From a bacterium (lineage in GTDB: Bacteria; Bacillota; Clostridia; Lachnospirales; Lachnospiraceae): DNA of 64,000 nt. The notes under the pieces are model-generated. The model worked only from the letters and a program-made list of their open reading frames with translations. It did no database searches and was not told the origin of the DNA. Shown piece by piece: positions 45,923 to 53,863 of this stretch (positions are counted from its first letter, which is position 1; the number at the start of each line of letters is the position of its first letter). Location: contig SFQZ01000003.1 of assembly GCA_004562915.1 (NCBI GenBank), positions 1 to 64,000 of the forward strand, in the 5' to 3' direction. A program made the translations under genes and the position numbers.

Positions 45923-46136
45923 GACTCGCTCGCGAGTCTTGGCGCGGAATTCGGGTCTGCATGGCAGACATACTTCCATTCCGAATTCCTGAGCATCCCC
46001 GCGGAGCGTATATCAGATGGGGGATTGGCACCCGCCACTGATACATAATTGCTGGTCACCGCCTACAGAGGTGGGTGTCATCCCTCATCTGATATAACAG
46101 TGCCGTTCCTTTCTGTCTTCAGTTCCGGAACGGCAC
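45923..46136 (+). other. Cluster of four hairpins downstream of the DtxR-type gene
   Basis: Successive inverted repeats are GACTCG/CGAGTC (45923-45938), GGAATTCGG/CCGAATTCC (45946-45989) with inner GTCTGC/GCAGAC, a long imperfect ~31-bp hairpin (46009-46040 with 46066-46096) and GTGCCGTTCC/GGAACGGCAC (46100-46136). No frame here is convincing. It may be a structured RNA, a palindromic repeat cluster or a MITE. Confidence 0.5.
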
Positions 46137-46200
46137 CCACTGTTTATACGACAATTCTATGTTTTCTTTTCCTCCTGACATTTTGCATACACCACAATCT

Positions 46201-46515
46201 CTATTCCGGAAGTATCATATCCCAGGTATGATTTTCCGGATGATAACATAAAACAAAATCCTGCACCCGGTCATCCACCATTACCCTGCAGCCATATCTG
46301 CACAGGGGAATTCCGGCATAATATTTTTCATCAGACTTCAGCACCTCTATATTCGTCAGAAGATGCCGGACGCCATCCGTATCCTCATACTTTATCATTC
46401 TGGGAATCATCTTTCCGGTACTGGTAAACCAGCAGTCTGCCGCAACTTTCTGTGGTGTCCCCCGAATCGCCTTTTCCTGAAGTTTTTCTTCTTCTATACC
46501 GATTGCAAATCCCAT
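46201..46515 (-). CDS. Hypothetical 104-aa protein downstream of DNA polymerase IV
   Basis: This protein (GTPQKVAADCWFTSTGKMIP, then YYAGIPLCRYGCRVMVDD and CYHPENHTWDMI) looks like a compact beta-rich domain. It lies 13 bp after dinB on the same strand and probably shares the LexA-controlled transcript. Small partners such as YolD-like proteins often accompany Y-family polymerases, but I cannot show homology. The SD is AGGAGG-like. Confidence 0.65.
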   Translation of the reverse strand: MGFAIGIEEEKLQEKAIRGTPQKVAADCWFTSTGKMIPRMIKYEDTDGVRHLLTNIEVLKSDEKYYAGIPLCRYGCRVMVDDRVQDFVLCYHPENHTWDMILPE

Positions 46516-46528
46516 TCAACGATACCTC

Positions 46529-47791
46529 CTATTCCACCTTTACTTTCTTATAATCTACCGTTCTTTTTTCCCGGCTGATGCCGCCCGACATATGATCTAT
46601 CCTGCTTCCCACAAAAACAGCCCGTTTTAACGAATCCCGACCATAACGCATCCTGATCCCATCCACCGTTCGATCCATCTGTTCCTGTTTTTCATAATCT
46701 GTCATATCAAACATATCAAGCTGCCGCATATCCATATGATCCCTAAGTCTGCCTGTATGGATACCCAAATGCCGGATCGATCTTCCATCCCATAAAGAAT
46801 CAAAAAGCTCGCAGGCGCAACGATGGATTTCAATCGTAATATGGGTTGCATGCTCTAACGTCATCTGACGGCTTGCATACTGCAGATCATACGTTTTTAT
46901 CCCCACCGCAATCACTTCTGCGTAAACTCCCGCAGCACGCAGTCTGGTCCCCACCGTCTCAGCCAATGCGAGTAACACCAACTTTGCAGTGGATGCATCT
47001 GTAACATCAAAAGCTATCGTTGTACTGTTCCCATATCCTTTATTTGCCGGAACCTCCGGCTGCACCACAGAGACATCTATCCCATTGGCAAACGCCCATA
47101 TCACTTCTCCATGTTTTTTCAAATGACTCTTCAACACTGCCGGATCTGTTCCGGCCAACTCTCCTATCGTCCGGATCCCCATACCCAGTAGTTTTCTTGT
47201 GGTAGCCCGCCCCACAAAAAAGAGTTCCGATACAGGAAGCGGCCACATCTTTTCTTCTATCTCATATTTCCAAAGTGTATGCACCCGATCAGGCTTCTTA
47301 AAATCACTTGCCATCTTCGCCAGCAGTTTGTTTTCTGATACCCCTATATTGACTGTAAATCCCAGTTCTTCCCTGATCTGGTTACGAATCCGATTCGCCG
47401 CCGCAACTGGTTCGCCCCATAATCTTTCTGTCCCGGTCATATCAATAAAAGCTTCATCTATACTATATTGTTCCACATCCGGTGAATATTGCCGTAAAAT
47501 CTTCATAAAAGCAGCGGAACATTTCTCATATAATCCATAATTCGGCGGCACCAGTTTTAGATGCGGACACTTCTGCAGTGCTTCTGTAATACTTTCTCCG
47601 GTTTTAATATTATGATTCTTTGCAGGAATAGATTTTGCAAGAATAATTCCATGACGCATGGCCATATCTCCGCCGACAGCCGCTACTTCCTCACGCAAAT
47701 CCACTGTTCCGCCCAAATGATAAAGACGATAAACAGCTTCCCAGGAAAGAAAAGCAGAATTGATATCAATATGAAAAATCACTCTGTCCAA
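46529..47791 (-). CDS. dinB: DNA polymerase IV (Y-family translesion polymerase)
   Basis: This ~420-residue protein has the Y-family catalytic motifs: IFHIDINSAFLSWEAVY (metal-binding D), EQYSIDEAFIDMTG (the D-E pair), the two helix-hairpin-helix units (LFFVGRATTRKLLGMGIRTI) and a little-finger domain. It bypasses DNA damage. The frame extends upstream to 47845 but that would overlap the -35 box. The TTG at 47791 (DRVIFHID next) is the likely start, with AAGGAGG about 11 bases before it. Two LexA boxes lie upstream. Confidence 0.92.
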   Translation of the reverse strand: MDRVIFHIDINSAFLSWEAVYRLYHLGGTVDLREEVAAVGGDMAMRHGIILAKSIPAKNHNIKTGESITEALQKCPHLKLVPPNYGLYEKCSAAFMKILRQYSPDVEQYSIDEAFIDMTGTERLWGEPVAAANRIRNQIREELGFTVNIGVSENKLLAKMASDFKKPDRVHTLWKYEIEEKMWPLPVSELFFVGRATTRKLLGMGIRTIGELAGTDPAVLKSHLKKHGEVIWAFANGIDVSVVQPEVPANKGYGNSTTIAFDVTDASTAKLVLLALAETVGTRLRAAGVYAEVIAVGIKTYDLQYASRQMTLEHATHITIEIHRCACELFDSLWDGRSIRHLGIHTGRLRDHMDMRQLDMFDMTDYEKQEQMDRTVDGIRMRYGRDSLKRAVFVGSRIDHMSGGISREKRTVDYKKVKVE

Positions 47792-47845
47792 ACTTATGTT
47801 CGCCTCCTTTTTGCTTATTATATCGAACTTATGTTCGTATTTCAA
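47790..47845 (-). promoter_or_regulatory. SOS promoter of dinB with two LexA boxes
   Basis: On the minus strand TTGAAA (47840-47845), 17 bp, then TATAAT (47817-47822) form the promoter. The perfect Firmicute LexA palindrome GAACATAAGTTC (47825-47836) fills the spacer. A second near-perfect box GAACATAAGTTT (47790-47801) overlaps the TTG start. Binding would block transcription until DNA damage removes LexA. Confidence 0.85.
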
Positions 47846-47932
47846 GTGTGAATATATGGAAAATCCATAAAAATTTTTTCAAAAAGAAAAAGCCACCCAA
47901 ACCGGATGACTTTTTTCTGTCTTGTTTCATTT

Positions 47933-48409
47933 TTAATCATTATTATTGGAACATTTTTCTGCATCAATAGCCAGGACAAGCATGAGTGCTCCCAGTGCAT
48001 CCTGCGGATCATATACATCTATCACATACGTATCTGTCCATCTAAAAAGCTGTTTAGACACTCCGGCTACATATCTTCCGCTCCTGTCGTACACCTTATA
48101 ATCCCAGCCCCAAAAATCACCTTTCACATGCCAGCCGTTAAAATCTATAGTAAACTTTGGCTTAAAAAAAGTAAATTCTTTTGTAATGCAGCCAATATAT
48201 CGGCTTCCCATATAGATCTCAAATCTGGGAAGAAAGGAAAGTATACACTCCCGTACAGTTCCAATCTCATTTCTATAAGCATCATAGATTTTCAGACAAT
48301 GTCCCCAGGAAAGTTGTCCTTTTACAGTATATACTGTATTTCCGGCCTCATCATAGATATCATAGCTGTCAAACCATGAAAAAAATCTTTGTTTAAATAA
48401 TAATTTCAT
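47933..48409 (-). CDS. LURP-one-related (YxjI-type) protein
   Basis: This 158-residue protein matches the LURP-one/tubby-like fold pattern: KLLFKQRFFSWFDSYDIYDE, then WGWDYKVYDRSGRYVAGVSK and DTYVIDVYDPQDALGALMLV. The family forms a closed beta-barrel around a hydrophobic helix, and its bacterial role is unknown. ATG 48409 has GGGGAGG upstream. A hairpin with a T-run (AAAAAAGTCATCCGG/CCGGATGACTT-like) lies around 47885-47920. Confidence 0.8.
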   Translation of the reverse strand: MKLLFKQRFFSWFDSYDIYDEAGNTVYTVKGQLSWGHCLKIYDAYRNEIGTVRECILSFLPRFEIYMGSRYIGCITKEFTFFKPKFTIDFNGWHVKGDFWGWDYKVYDRSGRYVAGVSKQLFRWTDTYVIDVYDPQDALGALMLVLAIDAEKCSNNND

Positions 48410-48436
48410 CCTTTTTCCTCCCCTCAACATTTCTTT

Positions 48437-48511
48437 TTAATTTGCAATCTTCGGCATAAACAGCGCTATCACTCCTACGATCAAAAGTACCGGCAATGCT
48501 ATTTTAATCAA
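48437..48511 (-). CDS. Possible 24-aa membrane micropeptide
   Basis: A short frame (IKIALPVLLIVGVIALFMPK) begins at TTG or a following ATT next to GGAGG and ends just upstream of the LURP-one gene. It is a single hydrophobic helix with a basic end. The SD is too close to the TTG for certainty. I list it because of its position and composition. Confidence 0.3.
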   Translation of the reverse strand: MIKIALPVLLIVGVIALFMPKIAN

Positions 48512-48639
48512 TCCTCCTTACAGCCGGTCTATTGTTTTATTATACCTGTCATCTTACTTGTGATAAACCATGTTTTTACAGAAATACTACCATCTATTTC
48601 GCTGTTTGTGCGGTTTATTTCCCCTGACTAAATACCATT

Positions 48640-48830
48640 CTATATTTTTCTCTGAAAACCATTTCCTTGTGGCAAACATCTTATATTCGGAATAGAATAT
48701 GTCCCGGGATTCTCCGACTGAAAGGTAACTTTATCCTTGTCCGGATCCCATTCGTAAAAGTGCTTTGCCGGAATAATGCATCGTCTGTGAAGTACACTTT
48801 TATCTACTATTCTCAGCTGATCAAAGCACG
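48640..48830 (-). pseudogene. SRAP/YedK-type (HMCES) DNA-crosslink peptidase remnant
   Basis: The minus-strand frame contains SVLHRRCIIPAKHFYEWDPD and KDKVTF. This is the hallmark central motif of SOS-response-associated peptidases, which trap abasic sites. Both flanks are unrelated or shifted, and the catalytic Cys2 N-terminus is gone. The fragment overlaps the end of the DUF3877 gene frame. SRAP genes commonly sit in SOS regions, consistent with dinB nearby. Confidence 0.6.
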
Positions 48831-49358
48831 ATAATCTGCCTCTGTAAATCTGTGATAAATTGTATGCCCCATTTCTATTCTGACGCAGTAATACCATGGA
48901 TCCGGCTTCCTGTCTGTAAAATGCAGTACATAATCAAAATCCGTTCCCGGTTCCATTTTTTTACACTCATAGTAATCACTGAACCGTGCAAAGCATGCAC
49001 AGATTTCTTCGATCGTCAGACAATGATTTTTTTGAAACAGATCCATGATACTCGCCAAAAACGGAGGATTCGACACCTGTTCATGTACATAAACTGCTCC
49101 AACTGAAGAAACACGCACTTCTATCCGTTCTCCTTTACATAAAGAAAAATCGATTTTACCCAGCAATGTATGTGTAAATTCCTCTTCCGCTTTCAAAAAA
49201 GCCAGCAGTTCTTCCCCACTTCTGTCCTCTATCTGAAGCAGACTGCACAGTGATGGAATCGGAAAATAAAGACGAATAGTCTCCTCGACAAATCCCAGCT
49301 TCAACTGTGCTTCTTTGATTTGTTCTATTATATTTTCAACCAAGCCATTTCTGTTCAT
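48813..49358 (-). CDS. DUF3877-family protein
   Basis: This 181-residue protein matches my recollection of the DUF3877 pattern common in Lachnospiraceae: ENIIEQIKEAQLKLGFVEET, then IRLYFPIPSL and a C-terminal YYCVRIEMGHTIYHRFT. It has no known function, no signal peptide and no membrane helix. GAGG precedes ATG 49358 by six bases. Confidence 0.7.
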   Translation of the reverse strand: MNRNGLVENIIEQIKEAQLKLGFVEETIRLYFPIPSLCSLLQIEDRSGEELLAFLKAEEEFTHTLLGKIDFSLCKGERIEVRVSSVGAVYVHEQVSNPPFLASIMDLFQKNHCLTIEEICACFARFSDYYECKKMEPGTDFDYVLHFTDRKPDPWYYCVRIEMGHTIYHRFTEADYRALIS

Positions 49359-49556
49359 ATGATTCCTCACTTTTTCTAAAACTCCACCGCAAATAACCTA
49401 CAATCAAAAAAGACATTTTCCTATTCTAACACTGTAACACAATAATATAAATTCTTCCACTATTTCATCCACTTTTTCGTTGGTCATAGCTCAAAATGAG
49501 CATTCTTTCTGGATGCTCATCGTCCTCTAATACTATTCTTTTCACCGGAGATGGAT

Positions 49557-49979
49557 TTATGCCAATGCAGCTCCTAAAGCTTTGCACGCAGACAAAGCCT
49601 CATCATCCGGTGTCTCATTGCAGATCACACTGTCGCAGCCCAGTACTGCTCCTGCGCTACTGCAGGATTCTTCCCAGTTACGCATCCATTCACCGTCTCC
49701 CCAGCCATAAGAACCAAACAATACTACCTTTTTTCCTCCCAGGGCACCTTCACAGGCATCCCACATTGGCTGGAATTCATCTTCTTCCAATACCTCCGCT
49801 CCCATGGCCGGACACCCAAAGGCAACGGCATCATAAGTATTCAACATGGATGCATCAAATTCTGCTGATGTAAACAAAACAGCATCTGACCCTTTTTCCT
49901 TTGCTCCTTCCAGAACCGCAGAAGCCATCTGCCCCGTATTTCCAGTTCCGCTCCAATAAACAACCGCAATTTTACTCAT
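49557..49979 (-). CDS. Flavodoxin
   Basis: This 140-residue flavodoxin has the FMN phosphate loop WSGTGNTGQMA and the flanking loops GCPAMGAEVLEEDEF and GSYGWGDGEWM. Flavodoxins replace ferredoxin under iron limitation. It is third in a run with the DUF2325 and DUF3793 genes that is preceded by iron-box-like palindromes, which fits iron-responsive control. Confidence 0.93.
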   Translation of the reverse strand: MSKIAVVYWSGTGNTGQMASAVLEGAKEKGSDAVLFTSAEFDASMLNTYDAVAFGCPAMGAEVLEEDEFQPMWDACEGALGGKKVVLFGSYGWGDGEWMRNWEESCSSAGAVLGCDSVICNETPDDEALSACKALGAALA

Positions 49980-50024
49980 ATGATTACCAACCTTTCTTCT
50001 CTTTTTTCATTCATTTTTTCTATA

Positions 50025-50576
50025 TTAAACAGCTACTGTAAGCCGCTCAATACTCTTACCTCGTGCCCATTGTGACCAATACACATCTGTACATTTTTTA
50101 TAACGGTCAAATTGTTTTTTTGCATTGTTTTCGTCCCCATATACCTTCCAAACTCCGGTACATTTATATCCTCCGGCGTGGTTTTCTATGAACCCACGTA
50201 CATCCTCCGGGGGATATCCCAGGAAAAGTCCGATCTCATGAGGAAATTCTTCAGACTCATACAGCCTTCTTCTCAAACGCACTACACATTGACCGAAATC
50301 CTTCACACAATATCCGTATTCTTCCAAAATGTTTGCTGCATCCTCTACAGCCAGATCACTTTCCAGCTTATTCGGACGATAAATATAAAGTAAAACCCTT
50401 TCGGCAGACATACGCAGTGGAACCACACGAACCCCTTTCGGCACCAGCCTCTGATTTAAAGAACGAACTGCACAGAACAATTCCTTTTTATTGGAATATG
50501 GACAGCTAAAAATATTTCCGGTCTTTAATCCTGCAAGCGTGGGTGAACAATGACGGATAATCATCTCATCGGACAT
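50025..50576 (-). CDS. DUF3793-family protein
   Basis: This 183-residue protein matches the DUF3793 pattern: HCSPTLAGLKTGNIFSC, VLLYIYRPNKLESDL, and LGYPPEDVRGFIENHAGGYK with CTGVWKVYGD. The family is frequent near Feo and flavodoxin genes in Clostridia, and its role is unknown. Its start overlaps the DUF2325 gene by 16 bp, so expression is coupled. Confidence 0.85.
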   Translation of the reverse strand: MSDEMIIRHCSPTLAGLKTGNIFSCPYSNKKELFCAVRSLNQRLVPKGVRVVPLRMSAERVLLYIYRPNKLESDLAVEDAANILEEYGYCVKDFGQCVVRLRRRLYESEEFPHEIGLFLGYPPEDVRGFIENHAGGYKCTGVWKVYGDENNAKKQFDRYKKCTDVYWSQWARGKSIERLTVAV

Positions 50577-50866
50577 ACCATTTCCTCCTGTTTTATATTT
50601 TCTTCCAGAATATTTTTCAGTGCTGACATAGAACTTGTATGTGAACGAACAACCTTTACATCCTGACCTTTTGTTTCAGATAATGCATTCCGTACCATTT
50701 TATGCGATACAGTACCGGTAAACAGGACAAGCAGATCCGGATTTCCGATTCCTTTCAGGCTGCTGTTCTGTTTTGGATACACTTTTGCATCACACTGATA
50801 TTCCCTGCATAAATTTTTATATTGACGGACCATACACTCATTACCGCCTATGATTACTACGCTCAT
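50561..50866 (-). CDS. DUF2325-family protein
   Basis: This 101-residue protein begins SVVIIGGNECMVRQYKNLC and contains PDLLVLFTGTVSHKMVRNAL, the Rossmann-like DUF2325 pattern. Its biochemical role is unknown. It is the first gene of the DUF2325-DUF3793-flavodoxin run, and the AAAGGAG SD is clear. Confidence 0.85.
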   Translation of the reverse strand: MSVVIIGGNECMVRQYKNLCREYQCDAKVYPKQNSSLKGIGNPDLLVLFTGTVSHKMVRNALSETKGQDVKVVRSHTSSMSALKNILEENIKQEEMVCPMR

Positions 50867-50887
50867 AATTTAATTCTCCTTTCTCGG

Positions 50888-50905
50888 TTAGTTATCTCTA
50901 ACTAA
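50888..50905. promoter_or_regulatory. DtxR/Fur-like operator palindrome, copy 1
   Basis: TTAGTTA-TCTC-TAACTAA is a perfect 7-4-7 palindrome 22 bp before the DUF2325 start. Its symmetry and sequence resemble DtxR/IdeR-type iron boxes (TTAGGTTAG-CTAACCTAA). Confidence 0.65.
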
Positions 50906-50984
50906 TCTTGTTAAAATAAAACGCTCTCCAGCGTTTCGTATTTTTTTAAACCAAAACTTTCGATCAATTTTCCTTCAATGTTAG

Positions 50985-51002
50985 TTAGTTTTCTCTAACT
51001 AA
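50985..51002. promoter_or_regulatory. DtxR/Fur-like operator palindrome, copy 2
   Basis: TTAGTTT-TCTC-TAACTAA differs from copy 1 at one of 18 positions. An overlapping 8-bp symmetric form, TTAGTTAG-6-CTAACTAA, begins at 50981. Confidence 0.6.
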
Positions 51003-51262
51003 TTGTATGCTACAGCATTTTTGCAAAATTGTAAAGATAATTCTATGTATTTGAGAATTCTTCTCTGTATCTTTTGTTACTGTTCACTCCATGGCCAACA
51101 ACTAGTATAATTAGCGTGGATTATACTGGAGATCTGGTTCGGGAGCTTATAACGGTGTTCATAGAGTCCTGGAATACGTAACAGATCATCAATATTTTCT
51201 GTGTTATTTCCATAAATTTTCTTTCATTCCTCCAGAGATATTTCTTCTGAAAAATCCCTTTT

Positions 51263-51487
51263 TCACATAGGGTTCTGTCTTAACGCTAAGAACCTCATAT
51301 CCTGCTCATGGATTATCTTTCTCAATTTTTTTATATCCAACGGATTTTCCGCAATGATTTCTGTTTCACTTTTTGTATGTGAAGAAGAAACTTTTTTGAC
51401 AGTAAACTGCCTGCGTATCGTATCGTTGATATGGCTTTCACACATCCCACAGGACATTCCTTCTATATCAAGAATCATTTTTACCAC
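51263..51487 (-). CDS. Heavy-metal-associated (HMA/CopZ-like) small protein
   Basis: This 74-residue protein has the metal-binding loop GMSCGMCESHINDTI (M-x-C-x-x-C) and a ferredoxin-like fold. GTG 51487 is chosen as start with ACAGGAGG upstream; an ATG three codons later is possible. Such proteins carry Cu(I) or other soft metals. It lies after the feo block on the same strand, beyond a terminator. Confidence 0.8.
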   Translation of the reverse strand: MVKMILDIEGMSCGMCESHINDTIRRQFTVKKVSSSHTKSETEIIAENPLDIKKLRKIIHEQDMRFLALRQNPM

Positions 51488-51598
51488 AGCTATTATACCT
51501 CCTGTCATTTTTACACACAAAACTCTAAAATGAAATCCCTGCTATCCTGCAGCACGATTATATATTAACTGCTTTTCCCATCACATCCCTCTGCAAAA

Positions 51599-51642
51599 CA
51601 GGGAATCCCCTTTTGAATATTTCATCATCCGGGAATTCCCTG
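51599..51642 (-). terminator. Terminator after the feo operon
   Basis: CAGGGAATCCCC (51599-51610) and GGGAATTCCCTG (51631-51642) pair with one bulge. On the minus strand the hairpin is followed by TTTTG. Confidence 0.65.
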
Positions 51643-51708
51643 TCTTCATTCATAAATGTATTTTTTGATGCTAAGGCAAAAAGCATTTAATCCCATGATG
51701 CATTACAG

Positions 51709-52197
51709 TCATTCCTCTGCCTGTATTAACATGATTCCTTTTACTTTTTTTCCTTTGGTAATCCCATAATTCAGCATTCCATTCTCAATAATTTTTTTCA
51801 TGAATGCATAATCAAGTTTCACCGTGGAACTGTCATCCAGCTCCACCAGCCAGCTTTGGCACATTTTATTCTTCTGATCACACAGCTGATATGCAGTTCT
51901 GCGCTTCAGTGCTCCGACTTTTTCCAGAGCATCAACCGTTCGATAAACGGTTGCCATTCCGATTCCCGGATCTTTCTTTGACGCAAGAATATATACTTCT
52001 TTACAACAGCTGCAGTTCTCACTTAGAATAATATCAATCAGAAGCTTTCTTTGTCTGGTAATCCGAAACCCCTGACTTTTAAGCCGTTCAACTACCAGAT
52101 CTTTCTGCATATGTTCCGACTGATAACTATGGAAATCCATGTCATCTTTTTCTATACCGGGAGTTCGGGGTTTCTGTCCCTTATTTTCAATTTCCAT
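51709..52197 (-). CDS. Fur-family protein lacking the usual metal-binding histidines
   Basis: This 162-residue protein has a Fur winged helix (LKSQGFRITRQRKLLIDIIL, then GMATVYRTVDALEKVGALK). The usual H-H-H-D-H and downstream C-x-x-C motifs are replaced by YQLCDQKNKMCQSWLVELDD. A short ending KKVKGIMLIQAEE retains only the dimer strand. It may sense a different signal or bind DNA constitutively. The ATG at 52197 overlaps the Cys-rich gene by 11 bp; ATG 52110 would give a more typical Fur start. Co-transcription with feoB suggests a role in iron control. Confidence 0.75.
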   Translation of the reverse strand: MEIENKGQKPRTPGIEKDDMDFHSYQSEHMQKDLVVERLKSQGFRITRQRKLLIDIILSENCSCCKEVYILASKKDPGIGMATVYRTVDALEKVGALKRRTAYQLCDQKNKMCQSWLVELDDSSTVKLDYAFMKKIIENGMLNYGITKGKKVKGIMLIQAEE

Positions 52198-52330
52198 GGC
52201 AGTGTCCGCCGCAATGTTTGCAATTCTGCCCGCACTGTAAGGATTTCCCGGATTTTTTATCCTTTACCATGCTCCGGATAACAAGTCCTATCACTCCGGC
52301 AAGAAAAAGAAGTACGATTGCTGTTCCCAT
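52187..52330 (-). CDS. FeoB-associated Cys-rich membrane protein
   Basis: This 47-residue protein has one N-terminal membrane helix (TAIVLLFLAGVIGLVIRSMV) and a Cys/His-rich tail (QCGQNCKHCGGHCHG). Such small proteins commonly follow feoB in Firmicutes and may hand over or sense ferrous iron. The ATG at 52330 follows a GGAGG-containing leader 47 bp after feoB. It is easily missed because of its size. Confidence 0.85.
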   Translation of the reverse strand: MGTAIVLLFLAGVIGLVIRSMVKDKKSGKSLQCGQNCKHCGGHCHGN

Positions 52331-52377
52331 AGTTACTGCACCTCCTTATCATCCATTCCCTGTTATTGCATCATCAT

Positions 52378-53853
52378 TTATGCTCTGAGCTTACCTGAAA
52401 CACTTTTCGGCACATTAAAATTCTGGCTCTCTTTGTAAGGACGGAATAACAGATAAAGGAATCCGATGATCAGCAAAAATGCCACAATTGTTCCAATACC
52501 AAACGCACCCGTCGTTATAAGTGTGCCAATCTGATATACACACAGAGAAACCACATACGCAAGCAGTGTCTGATAGCCGATCGCGAACCAGAACCATTTT
52601 GCATTGTTCATTTCCCGTTTGATTGCTCCCATTGCAGCAAAACAAGGGGCACACAAAAGGTTAAATACCAGGAAAGAATATGCCGCTACCGCTGTCATAG
52701 ATCCTGCAAGGCTTCCCCATATCTCAGCACCGTCTTCTGCTACTTCTCCAAATCCATAAAGGATACCAAAAGTTCCGACTACGTTTTCTTTTGCTACCAG
52801 TCCGGTGATAGCTGCCACTGCTGCTTTCCAGTTCCCCCATCCCAGAGGAGTAAAGATCCACGCAATTGCAGAACCGATAACTGCCAGGATACTGTTCTCC
52901 ATATCCTCTACCATACCAAAATGTCCGCCTTCAAATCCAAATTCCTGCGCAAACCATACAAAGATGGTAGAAAGAAGAATGATCGTTCCAGCTTTCTTGA
53001 TAAAGGACCATCCACGCTCCCAGGTACTTCTGAGGACATTTCCTACAGTCGGCAAATGGTATGCCGGAAGTTCCATAACAAACGGCGCAGGATCTCCTGC
53101 AAACATTTTCGTTTTCTTTAAAATAATACCGGAGCAGATGATTGCTGCAATACCAACAAAATATGCACTTGGAGCCACCCATGCAGCACCGTCAAACAAA
53201 GCACCTGCAATCAGGGCAATAATCGGAAGTTTTGCCCCACACGGAATAAAAGTAGTTGTCATAATCGTCATTTTACGATCTCTGTCATTTTCAATGGTTC
53301 TGGATGCCATAACGCCCGGAACACCACAACCTGTACCGATCAGCATCGGAATGAAAGATTTACCGGACAGACCAAATTTTCGGAAAATACGATCCATGAT
53401 AAATGCGATACGTGCCATATATCCGCAGCCTTCCAAAAACGCCAGGAAGAGGAACAATACCAGCATCTGCGGAACGAATCCGAGCACTGCACCGACACCG
53501 CTGATAATACCGTCTACAAGTAGGCCTGTCAGCCACGGGGCACATCCAATGGATTCCAGTGCGCCTTGAGCTCCCGAAATGATCCATTCGCCAAATAAAG
53601 TATCATTGGTCCAGTCTGTCAAAATGCTTCCCACAGTTGTAACAGATACATAATATACAATGAACATGACAACTGCAAAAATCGGAAGTGCAAGGAAACG
53701 GTTTGTTACCACACGGTCTATTTTATCAGATAAAGACATCTGTTTTTTCACACGTTTCTTGTAACAGTCCTCAATAATATTTCCTATGTAATTATACCGT
53801 TCTCCTGTTATGATACTTTCCGCATCATCATCCATTTCTTTTTCGCAGCTCAC
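52378..53853 (-). CDS. feoB: FeoB ferrous iron transporter, membrane part (separated by frameshift)
   Basis: These ~490 residues contain the FeoB transmembrane region with two Gate motifs: LEGCGYMARIAFIMDRIFRK with GTGCGVPGVMASR, and ITGLVAKENVVGTFGILYG with LCAPCFAA. They are in a different frame from the G domain just upstream. Sequence continuity (RLLDHIEEDIVSCEKEMDDD) resumes if one A is removed from an A7 run at 53883-53889. Translation could restart at GTG 53853, but a FeoB without its G domain is unlikely to work normally. Confidence 0.88.
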   Translation of the reverse strand: MSCEKEMDDDAESIITGERYNYIGNIIEDCYKKRVKKQMSLSDKIDRVVTNRFLALPIFAVVMFIVYYVSVTTVGSILTDWTNDTLFGEWIISGAQGALESIGCAPWLTGLLVDGIISGVGAVLGFVPQMLVLFLFLAFLEGCGYMARIAFIMDRIFRKFGLSGKSFIPMLIGTGCGVPGVMASRTIENDRDRKMTIMTTTFIPCGAKLPIIALIAGALFDGAAWVAPSAYFVGIAAIICSGIILKKTKMFAGDPAPFVMELPAYHLPTVGNVLRSTWERGWSFIKKAGTIILLSTIFVWFAQEFGFEGGHFGMVEDMENSILAVIGSAIAWIFTPLGWGNWKAAVAAITGLVAKENVVGTFGILYGFGEVAEDGAEIWGSLAGSMTAVAAYSFLVFNLLCAPCFAAMGAIKREMNNAKWFWFAIGYQTLLAYVVSLCVYQIGTLITTGAFGIGTIVAFLLIIGFLYLLFRPYKESQNFNVPKSVSGKLRA

Positions 53854-53863
53854 GATATCTTCT

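Larger units (their letters stand above)
50867..51262. other. Regulatory spacer with two iron-box-like palindromes and an attenuator-like hairpin
   Basis: No gene is visible in these 396 bp. Two related palindromes lie at 50888-50905 and 50985-51002. Between them AAACGCT/AGCGTTT (about 50918-50937) forms a hairpin that, on the minus strand, is followed by TTTTATTTT, like an attenuator or the end of a short RNA. The distal part (51003-51262) shows nothing convincing. Confidence 0.5.
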
